From NCBI RefSeq assembly GCF_028769735.1, contig NC_088171.1, positions 91,744,912 through 91,808,911 of the forward strand: DNA of 64,000 nucleotides. The letters run 5' to 3'. Positions within the stretch are counted from its first letter, which is position 1, and every line of letters starts with the position of its first letter. Source of the DNA: Zonotrichia leucophrys gambelii. Its lineage: Eukaryota; Chordata; Aves; Passeriformes; Passerellidae. Positions 15,201 through 27,200 of the stretch are shown in pieces. Position numbers and translations under genes: made by a program. The notes under the pieces are model-generated. The model made no database searches, was not told the origin of the DNA, and saw only the letters and a program-made list of their open reading frames with translations.

Positions 15201-18200
15201 GCAAAACAATGCTTTGAATTTTTAATTTCAACTTTAATATCTTCTTGATCTGTGGCTATTTTGTGTTCTAGTGAGACATCAAATTTTTTTTTTCAGGCAT
15301 AACCAGAAGGTGTGTGAGACCTTGCAGCATGTCCTGATGATGTGCAATAAGTTTCATACATGCTGTCTCTGACTTACAAATTCCTTTTGATCTGAAAACT
15401 TCCATGTTCCTTTCAAGCCAAAGTTCACTCTTAATCTTCCTAAAAAAAAGCTGAAGGATAAAGTATTACTTCCCTAAACTAATTTGGCACTGATTTGCTC
15501 AAAGATAATTTAGTCCATTGGATGATGATGAAAACCTAAATTTTCCACGTGGTTGCTTATTGCTGAATAAGCCTGTTCTTATTTATTCTACAGTTTTTCC
15601 GAGTTCTGTATTTGTGTTCACCTTCAGTTTTATTCAGACATAAATATGTGAAATTGTTTTTGTTTTACTTTAGTTATTAAGACTTTCCTTTCTGTTAATG
15701 GTTTTCCACACCTTTCAAGTCAGGATTTAGCCCCATTTTTATTATTAATTCTCCCTGAGTAGCACCCAGCTGTGCAGTCCCCAGTAAATATTTGATAGGG
15801 CAATCAATAACTTTGTGTTTGTTTGTACACCTTATTTTTGTATGTACAACTTTTCTCACTATTAATAGATGCACATTTTTTACAATTCTTTTAATTTTTT
15901 AAAAATAATTCAGATGTGTCGCTTACTGAGGCATGTTTCTGGAACTGAGCCCCTTGAGATAACTTGCATACATGCAGAGGATACCTTTCAGGTCACTGGC
16001 CCACAGGTATGTTCAGCTTTTAACTGGCCTCTTCTACTACACATAAATCAATAAAAATTCCTTGTGTGAATTTTTAGGAGACCTAATGTTTACCTGTTCA
16101 AAGCATTGATTTCTAAGAAGGAATTTTGTTCTGTGCTGGGTGGGAGCTAAAAGAATGCACAAGGAAGGTCATCCAGCCTGCAATTGTCAGATGAATACGC
16201 TACGAAGACGCAATAGTAGCAGTTTAATTCTGTGTTTTGCCTGGGGAGGCATTTGTGAATTCATGTGGAACACTATGTACTAGGACTTACAGGAGCAAAT
16301 GCTTTGTTCTTTGTCCAGATAATTTCTGCTGCAGAAACTCTGGCATTACATCCATCTAGCAAGATTGCAAAAGAAAATCTTGAGGTGTTCTGCGAGGCCT
16401 GGGAGTCTCAACTGAGTGACATGTCTCTGTTGCTAAGAGAAATCAACGATGTGTTTGAAGGAAGAAGAGGTAAGAAGGCTGTGTAGAAATAGAAAAATGG
16501 AACTTGATATCTAAAAATTTTAAGTGTGATTTAGCAAATTCTGTTTTCTTAAGAGTGGAGTGCAGTAAACAGTTCCACATCCTGTGGGATCTAGGTAGTA
16601 ATACACAAATATGTTGGGTTTGTATAGATATCAAATCAGGCTGCTTATTGACTTTTTTCAAAATAAAGCAACCAAATATTTAAAGGCCTGATTTACTATA
16701 AGATTAAGCTAGTAAGATTAGCTATGTTTAATTTTCTGCACTGGGATTAGTTCTAGCAAATCAAATGGAGCTGTTGAAAGGACACAAAAGTGTTTGACAC
16801 AGCTCTTTGCCAGCAGTGTCCAAATACAAGGGGTGGTAGGGCTTTCACCCACCCCTTGTTTTGTCTTGGACATATTATCAATTCATGACAGTCGAGATAC
16901 AACTTGAATTGTGACATGTTTACTTAATGTCCTGTATTTGTAGAAAATACGTATATACATATACGTTCTATACTGTCAGCTTGCCTTGTATTCACTTCAT
17001 AATGTAGTGAATGTAGTTATTTGATTTTTAAACTGCTGTCCTTTCTCCTGGATGGAATTTCTGACGACTCTACACAATCTTGGGATATTTTCTCTGGTTG
17101 GTAAGTTTATTGGTATTTGTACAACATGTAGAAGAAAAGCTTGGAATCTTAAGGAAAAAAAATTCTGTGTCTACTTTTAGCATAGGGTAATTTTCCTTTA
17201 AAATGGAAGACATTTTGGTTTTTATTTTTATACCACATAATTTTCTTTCAGATTATTTCTTTAGTGTAGCCTGTCACACTTCTTATAGCTATGTCTTTGT
17301 TTCAGTCTTTAGGGTATAATTGCATACAGATAGAATGTAATATATAATAATACTGAATGTCTTGTATTTTTAAGAAAATTGCTCAGGTTCGAAAGCTTAG
17401 ATTTAGCTAAATATGGGCACTTAATTTTTTGTATCTAAGATACAGAAAATGTAAATCCTTATTCAGGTTAGATGACACTTTATCGATGATACAATACTTC
17501 AGCTTGCTGTTGAGTCCTCTTTTCATTTTCAGATTTGATTTTGTAGTTTGAATTTCTGTTCTTGATTATTTGTGTAAGCAGTTCTTTACTGCCAGCATTT
17601 TGAGCACAGTAGCAACCAATCACGGAGTGTAACATCTTAAATTGTTGTTGCTGGTTGGTGAATGAGTGTGTGCCTGAGCCTCAAGACTTGTAAAAAGAAA
17701 ACATGTGTTGAAATTCTGAGTGGGTTTACAACAATTGTGTGTACTTCAGGTTATTGGCAGTTTGAGACTTCTGAGAAAAACATGATTGTTATCCCAGCTG
17801 TTCTTCCACCTTATTCTGAAATACCACATAAAATTGTGCAGAGAGCCTGTTTATGGGCCCTTTAACTTTCAGCAGATTTTTTGTTTGTTTGTTTTGGGAG
17901 CCAGGGTCAAATTCACTTTCCTTAAAGAGAATATTTTATAACATGAAGCTCAAATTCTGCTATTGTAAATTTGTTAGAATAAATTTGGAATCTTTAGGAA
18001 TTTGGAATCTACTGATCATGCGGTATCTGATTTTATTCATATTCATACAATGGTCTAGCAAGGTTGAATGATAACCTTTTTATATATTTATATCTATCTC
18101 TGTGTGTGTGTGTGTGTGCATACACATATATATATAGATATTACTGTATTTAAAAATGATAGGATGAGAATCATGCAGCCACAGCAAAGCATATCCTTGG

Positions 18201-21200
18201 CTCTCCAAACAAATTGTTCTTGATGTCAGATGCCCAGCCTCCTCTGTAGTTAATAACTTTCTCTTGGGGCTGCTGATGGCAGATAACACATTTTCCATAA
18301 GTGGTATTTTCCACTTTAAATAAAGCATCATTTCACAAGGGCAGCCCAGTGTCCTTGCTTAAAGGAGGGAAAGGAGAATGGGTAGGTGTTGCTGAGCAGG
18401 TTGGAGGCCATCATGAGTGATGGTCTTCTCATTTGTGTGAAGTGAAGACTTCTCATTTGGCATAACCACCCAAGTGTGTTCTTGTTAGTGACTCTCATTT
18501 CCTCAGTCTTTCTTTCAGCATAAAGTGTTCTGATCCCACCACTGGTAAGATACTGAGCATTGCCTGTGTTCTCTCTGTGGCCTCGGGTGTGTTAGATATT
18601 GTATTGTCAAAACGCTGTTAAGAAATCTCTATTTCCCTTGTCATATGGCCCAGACCTTCCTCTGAATTTGGATTGTTTCATAGGTGCCACCAATTACGTC
18701 CTTAGAAGTAATTGGATCTCTTATATCCACCTGTCTTCCACAAAGTTTTCCTCTGTTTTGTGGGCTAATCTGGTTTTGTTTGTTTTCTCTTGTTGGACTT
18801 CAGAGTGACTCTTATCATTAAAAAAAAAAGGGAGGGGAAAAAAATCTCACCTGAGCACCCCCACCTTTTTTCTACCAGAAAATACTCTGAAATTACTTTG
18901 CCACTTCCAACATTTTTCTTCTCCAAGAAAACACACCTGGTGATCCAGTAAATAAATGAAACTAACGTATTTACTTGCTAAAAGGTTATAGGAGTGGCAT
19001 TCACAAAACTTTGCCTCCAAACACAATGGAGTTGTCACAATATTTGATAAGGCTTTATTCTTCTTGTAATTCATTATACTTGTCTTAATGTTGAGGTTGG
19101 TAAAAGTGTCTTTATTTTACAGACTAAAATGTATCAAGTGCTTTATTCATAGTAAAATTGTGACTGTATGTAAGAAGAGATAGAATTACAGTATATTTTT
19201 TTTTCTCCTCAGTTTAAAATCTTGTATTTTTGTACTACCAATTTAAATGTTTGGCTTTGTTAGAGAGTTCAGAATACAGCTTAAGATGCAAAAATTGAAT
19301 GGTGAATAAATGTGCTGGACACATCAAATAAAAGAAGCATTTTTCGGATTACACTAGATTCACATTGTTTATACTCATTTCTTTATTTTCTCGAGCAATT
19401 GCATAGCTCCTTTATCCAGTGGGGTTTTTTTCATAACATAAAATGAGGTATTTCTCATGCTGAGATCCCAAATGCACATGGGAGGAGCTGGATTTAACTT
19501 GAAAGTGAAGCAGTATTTTACTCAATTTTAATGAAATTATACCAGAACATGCCCAAATTGAAAAGGGCTTCTCCAGGGCAGCAGGATTCACAGGCACGAT
19601 GGGGTGGGGAAGGTTGGTGAGCGCAGCACAGCCCAGTAACCTTCATTTGTTTTTGGGAAATATTCCTGAGCTGTGCAGAATTCTACAGCTAGGTAGAGTT
19701 GTCCTTCTTTGCTGAATCCTAAACCACTTTTTAATGCAGTGGTGAGGAGGCCTGTTCTCCACAGTGTTGGTGTGTCCAGGCTGGGATGAGGAGGGTGACA
19801 GGCTCCTTGAGAGGATAACCCTTCTCCCCTGCCAGGCATGGGAAGTTTGATTCTGCCCACAGAGGGATTGTTTAGTTCATTTCCATTTGGTGCTTAACTC
19901 TGAGGCTCTTGCACTTTGAGATGAACCACCTGACAAAAGTACCTTTCATCAAACCAAGTTGCTGGATGTCAGCCAAGCTCTTTTTTCTGATGTTTTGGTT
20001 TGAACATGGTGGAGAGGAATGTAAATAAATGATCTTCTGGTTTGCTTCCTTGTAACTGGGCTTACAAGGCAGCAAAGAAGTGAGAGAATGGTTTCTGAAG
20101 ATAACATACTTCTCTGCTCTCCTCTTTTGTTTTGCTCACTTGATTTGAGAGGAGTTGAATGACCATGAGATTTCTGAAGGACTGTAGGTGATGAATAGGT
20201 GATACAGATCCGAATTAGGAGGCTCAGATTCCAGGAAGAAGAGTGAAGCAGGCATGCTGCCATACTCTCAGAGAAGAAGTGACGTCAAAAGTGGGAATTG
20301 AAAGTTGAAATAGGAGTATTATGGAGGGAAAACCAGGACTGGAACTAGTAGAAAGCAGAAAATTGGAAGACAGAGAATGAAATAATGAAAATGAATTTTA
20401 AGTGAAAAAAAATTAAAAAGGAAAAACATGTTTAAGAAAACACATTGGGAAAAACACAGGCAGAGTAAAATAAAAAGAAGACCATCATGTGGTGAAAAAA
20501 GCCTCTTGAAATAATAGCAAAGATCTGACACAGAAACTAAGGAAATTAAATACCAAAAAAATTACGTATGTATATTCTGTTAATGGAATCAAATAAAAGT
20601 TCTCTGATTACACTGATGGAATTAAGTATTTTCTGATTAAGTAGGATTTTCTCTGACCTGAGTTGATCTGCTCCTTTGAAAGGTCTTGGTTTCTGTGGGT
20701 CCAGTGAAGTGTGTTTTTTGTGTGTGTATTTTGTGATCCTTAGAGGTTTTGACAATGTTCAAGAAATAAGTAGTTAGATCTTTCTTCTTTTTGAATATGG
20801 TGAGCAATGAAACCCTGCTAAGGTAAATAATGAGAATTAGTAGAAGAGCAAAGGCAATTTTTATTTTCTTCTGTTTGCCACCACTTTCCATTTGGTTTCC
20901 ATTAATTCTGAATGCCTGCCTTGTGTGTGCAAGTACTGTGTCATTGCAGTGAGCATTTTTATTCCATTTGTTATGTCAAAGCTTTCTGTGTTTGAACTTT
21001 TTAACAAGACACAACATGTTTTTACATAGCTCCAAGGAGATCTTTTATGCTGCAGCATTTAAAATTGCAAGTTCACTTTTGTTCTTGGTATGTCTTACAT
21101 GCCCTTTAGCTGATGTTTTGATGTATAGGATGTTGTAAATGACTTCTCATAATTTGTATTGGTCTTTAGGGGGGAAGTCTTGCTTGGATACATGTTAGGG

Positions 21201-24200
21201 CAATTAATATCCGAATAACACTGCATTCTGAAAAAAAAATGGTTATGCATCTTGTGCCCTGTTAGCTCATTTATCTTCTGCAAAACTGCACAGGGGAAGG
21301 AAAAAGTGATCTTAGGAAGGAAAGTTACATTTTTCCTATTTTTCAAGAGGGTTGAAGGACACTTGTTGGCGTCCTAAAATTGTAGGAGTCAGTTGCCTAG
21401 ATACAGAGATTTTGATCTTCCTGTTGTGTCAGGAGATAAAGGGCATGCTTTCAAAAAATCCTGAATGCACAAAAGAACTGTCTTCTGAGGACTCAGAATG
21501 GAACTTCTCTAGGAGCTGATGCAAGAGGAGGAATTAGCAATTGTAGCAACTGAATCTATTGTAATGAATGCTAGTCTTTGTAGACTATTGTATCTTCTGG
21601 TAATTGAAACTCTGATCTTAGGCTGTTAGCCCAGGCAGTGTTTCTTCTTGAAAATAAAGTCTTATCAACTTTTAGGTAACACCCAAAAAGGATTTTTTTC
21701 TTTCTTAATTTATTTTGCTCAGACTTGGATTATTGTAGGCTCCTGGCAATACAAGAAACAATTCAATAAGTGTAAAATGCTGTAGAACTTCCTTCTTCAT
21801 AAAATACAGCACACATGGGATACGTATAGTACAACATGAGAGTTTTATTTGCGTTACTTAGGAAAACCTGCCTATGTGTTTCTCACTAGTGGCACTGTCT
21901 ACTGCAAATTTCAGACCATTCATCCCATGCCAAGAAAAGCCATACATGGAGCTGCAAATTTATGTTTTGTATTTTGCAACAAAATGAGTGTATGTAGCTA
22001 GTGAGTCATGGAGAGAGTTGCTTTACTTTCCTTGTGAAATGCATGCAGGAGACTAGAAATCTTACTGAGGAAAATGTTCAGAGAAACTTCCTTAATTGCC
22101 AGTTGCTAAAATCTGAGCAGTACAGAGCTCTTGGCCTGTCTCTGAAAGCATGAGACAGAGGACCTTCTGCAGTATTCAGAGAGGAGGAATTACAGGTAAG
22201 TAATTTGCTTGTATAGTACTGCAGTTTTAGGAAGGATGAAGTAAGGCATTTGATCCCACTGATTAAAATCTGTATATAAAATTTGGTATAAACCTGTGTG
22301 TTCTTCATAGGAGAGAAGCGTGTCTACCTATCACTGCCCAGACCAGGGGTAAGTTGCTTTTGGGTTTTTTGTGGTTTCTTTGTTTCTGCTGTTCTCTGAT
22401 TTCTTTCCTTGTCACAACCAAATGGGGACCTAACAATATCTTGGTAACACGCATCCTGACTGGATGGCTGACAGTAAAATATCAAAGTTTGTCAATTTAT
22501 TAAGTGAATAATAAACAGGCTGAAGACAAATGTAACTAGTTATGTTATGTGCTTTAATCACTTTGATTATACATAAACTTTAATTCCTGCTCAATAATTT
22601 TTTACCACATAATCTACTTTCATGCTGTATAATTAAAAAGTACATTGTTATTATTAAAACAGTAGGAATATGCTGCAATATACTGAAAATTAAAACAAAA
22701 ATAAATCATACTACCAAGACTTAACATTAGTTAACCTATTTGTAACAAGGGTTCATTTTCGAGCCTGTTGTAGCCTTTTTAAATAATGAGTTCTTGTTTC
22801 CTTCCTTGATCTTAAGTGTTTAATGTAGAGAAAAAAGGTACACCAAATACCCAGTTTTTAGGTGTGAGGTAATTTAATATGGTTAGCTGATTATACTTGA
22901 TATTACACTGTTTCTGAGAGCATGTTTGTTAGGAAGCCTCCTAAATCTTGATAGTGTCATGCAATCAGTCATTTGATTCACCTGCTGTAAATTGAATCTT
23001 TCCATGAGTAGGAAAAAGGGAAAGAATGGTCTCAAAAGGTACAGTAAGCTCTACCTTGTTTCTTTCTCTCCTTGCTTTTTTTCCTTAACCTGTAGAGAAA
23101 TTTGGGGTTGAAATGGTCCTCTGTCTCCATGTCTTCTGTTGTGCAATTTTAGAGGTTCAAACACAACACAACTTCTGACTCTTAATGAAAAGATAAAAGC
23201 TTTATAAATCCAAGATTTGTTTTAAAAGTTTTATAAAGCCAATCTGTGGATTTAAATTGTTAGGCTGCATGAGCATGGGTGAATTTCACAGTTATGGAAC
23301 TAAATACTGAAACTTTGGATAGGGTTTCTGTCCCTGACCAGTTTGACTAAGACACATAGCTTTTGGATGTCATAATTTAGAGATTAAATGTTTGAAGTCA
23401 GAGTCCCATTGATTAAAATGTTTTTTAAAATATTAAATAAAATTTTGTGATCAGCATTTAAACAGTTCTGCTTGCATTGTTTGAAAGGTTTCTGCCTTCC
23501 TTTTGGGTTTTGCAAGATACTTAACATTGTGGGGAGTTACAAATGCACAGTTTGAAAGTAGACAGGAAATACAGATGGCATCCACAGGACACCAGAGTTT
23601 CTTCACAGAGTGATTTCTTCGCCTAGCTGGTGCTCTGAGCTTTGGAATTGCCACTGTTCCTGGTGCTGCTCCTCTCAGCAGAGCCTCTCCTCCCCCTCTG
23701 CCACCACAGATCTGCTGTGCCTGGCTGACGCCCACGCTGTCCCTGCGCAGAGGCCACACTGTTCCTGCCAATCTAATTAGATCACATATTTTGTTACATC
23801 TGTTTAATTGCCACTCTGCTGTTTGCTGGTAATGAGTGGCACCCTAGACCATGCTGTAGATGAGGACCAGAGCAGCAGTGATGATTCATGTGTGTACTTA
23901 ATGCATATTTTTTCTCTAAAGTGTTGAATCATGTTTTAAAAGGAGAATAACGTATCTACTAATCTGACTTTTAATAACAGTACTATTAAAATAATGCAAG
24001 GGAACACTAGAGTGGAGAAAACTGCAAAAACATTCTGAGCTTCCTTTAGTTATTTGTGAATTGAAAACCTTATTTGCTGTAAACAGTGCTGGTTTTCTTG
24101 AATACCCTTCCATGACTCTGCAGCTTAAATATTTGCCATACCTTCTAGACCAAAATTCGTGTTTACAGACAAACCTGGTTTGGTTTTGTCTTCCTTTCTT

Positions 24201-27200
24201 CTTTTAAGACACTGCCTTGAAAACAGTATTTCTGAAATTGCATTTCTAACATGCAGTATAGTCAAATCACAATTAGAAGTACAGTCCTTTGTGCTAAATG
24301 TTTCGATATGAGATCAGCATTTCTAATACATAGGCAGAATTGCAGTGTCTAATCTGGGTAGTCATTTATAAGATTCAGAATATTTAAACATTTTTGGATG
24401 GAAAAGAGAAATGGCAGAAAGTTAAACTGTGCACTAAATTGCATTAGGAACTTCAGTATGAATACTTTTGCTCAGATTCTTGAAGTGAGAAATGGAAATG
24501 GGACTAGAATCTCATTTCTGATGCTGTTCACAATGAACAGTGTTGTTTCCTGGTTTGTTGTTTTTTTTTCCTGCACGCATTACTGAACCTAATTTGCCCA
24601 AGTACTCCCACGAATGAATAGCAGCAGGTTTTCGTCATAGTTTTTCAGAATCTCAGACAAGGCTCTCAGCTGAGCACTGGGATTATCCAGCTTCCTCCTG
24701 TGCCTCACACCTCTCCAAGTTATGACACCAATTTTGTGCTACTCCTCTGCAGTCCAGTGGTTTCTGAATGTGGACTGTGCCTCCCACGTCTGATGATTTT
24801 GCTGTCTTTGCACAGTGACAGCACCAGCACATGAAATTAAAGCCAAGAACAGCAAATAATTACGAAATAAATTATGAATTACTGCCTAAGTGTGTCATGC
24901 AGCTGGCAAGCCCTGCCTTACCAGGTAGTCCGCTCACATCAGTACCACTAATTATGGGCTAATATTTGGCTTGCAGCCAGACTTATATTTCGGATTGTTC
25001 ATGACTTAAAAAAAAAGAAGGAAACCCATGAAAAGATCAGTGTCAGTATTTGCTTACAGCTGCTTCTCCAGAGTGACACAGAATAATGGGCAGCCTCCTC
25101 ACAGCAGCATTCATATGGGTTGTAGCCTATGTCAGCTTGCTATTAGCCAAATCAGCATCCCTGTTATATCAGTACCATCAGTGATAGAAAAATCAGTGCA
25201 GGAGTACTTGCTTAGGACTTTTAGTCCTGAGTATTATTGAGGATTTACAGGGTAAAGGGAAGAGACTGTACTGCATTAGGAAGTGGAGCCTGAGAACTGT
25301 AGATGAGGTCTTTTCCTTGCAATTTCAGGGCATCTGCACCTACCATTTCAGGACAGACAGATCAGCACAGGTTCTCAGTTTCTGCTGAGAAGTTTGTTTG
25401 AACCTCTGGAACTCTCCTGCAAAGTCTTTCTCTGAATATAGAGCTGCCTCTTTAAGATTTGCAAGTAAAATTATTACCAATTCCTTTTATTTAAAAATAC
25501 TATTTTTTGTTTGAAACAGAAGCATAATGCAAATCTGAAAGCATTAAAGCCAGTCAAACTAGATTCTGAGGTAAGATGGCATCATTTTAGTAAAAAAACT
25601 CCTTTCATCTTTTTATCTTGTCTGAACAATGTGTTTTTAAGTGCCATAAATATGCTTGCCATTTACAGGAACAGGCGAAAATTGCAAAGCTTGGATTAGA
25701 ATTGCATCTGCTCACATCTGATGTGGATTCTGAGACAGAGAAATGGGAGGACCAGGAGAATGAGATTGTGCAGCATGGACAAGGCATGTCAAGTATGGCC
25801 TACTCCATGTATTTATTTACCAGGTAATTTGAGTACACATGGCAAATTTTGGTGGGAAAAAGAGCATTAACAGTGTTTATAAGAAAGAACAAATTTTCAT
25901 TTTCAGAGCATAATAATTGGGACTGTTTTAGAAAGGAACTTGATTCTGTCTGTAGACTTTATAAACTTTTGTAAATTTCTGAACTGTTTAAAAAACCCCC
26001 AATTTTAAACACCACTTTATTTTTAAAGGGCTTAACATCTGTTTCGTTGGAGGGCATCTATTTAAATGTCTCTTGGGTACGGAAAACATTTTAAGAATCA
26101 TGTTCATAAATACTTTGAAAATTAAGGGAATTAAAGTACAAGTATATACCTGTAGATGAGATAGAACTGTAGATGAGAATTACTGATCCTTGTACTGAAA
26201 AGTGTTTATCTGAAACTTGCCTGTGCAATGTCAGCTTTCTTACTTGAAGAATTTAGGTTTGCTTGGTTTTTTCACCAGAGCTGAGATTTCTTTTTTGTTA
26301 GTCCAATAATACTCATTATGCCAGAGATGTGGATTTCTAGTCTTGTTCAGCTTATGAGAACTGAGCCATTGTTAATTCCCCAATAATGCTGTAGCTACTG
26401 AGGTGTTTGTATAATATATTTAAGTCAGTTCTTGTAGGTAGTTGTGTCTAGTATCGTCTAAAAGACTGATATTTACAGTTCACTGGTGTGAACTGTAAGA
26501 TGTTCAGTGGTGAGACTTTTTTTAAATAGTAAGCAATATAATCTGCAGTCTGTAAATGGCATATCTTCTGCTTTTGTTATTTCTCACAGAGGAGAAGGAC
26601 TTCTGAAAACTACTCAAGATTTATTTCATCAGGCAGAGGTAATGTATTTTTAACAAAATAGGACATAGACACTCTGAGTGAAGCCAAACAGGAACTTCAG
26701 TGTCTGATTCCTTACACATAAGTACAATGTACCATGAATTGACTGGCAGTTGTAGACTTTGAGCAGCCTAACTCTGATACATATTCTGAAAGTGAGCTTC
26801 CAGTGTTCCAGTAATAGCTTCAGACAGGATCATTACACTGATAGATTCCAGTGGGAGGAGGGATAGCAAATTGGCATTATGGCAAATAGAGTGGACTTCA
26901 GCACATCTGTAATATTTGTTATGTCACACAGCTCAGTCCCTGGTTAACAGATACTAAATCCTAGTCTGAGCAGCAGGATTTTCATGGGAAAGAAAAAAGA
27001 TGTAAAAACTTGCACAGTGCAAACAGAAGGGCCCAAATGAAGGGATGTGGAATGCTCTTTCCAGAATGCATACCTGTGTGTAACAGACTTGTTACCTTTG
27101 AAAGGACAATAAACAAAGAGGCCAGGTGTCATCACAAAACTTTTGTGAGCTGCCACGTGCAAAAAATAATTGGAAATTGGGGGTTTTGTTATATGTAAAG

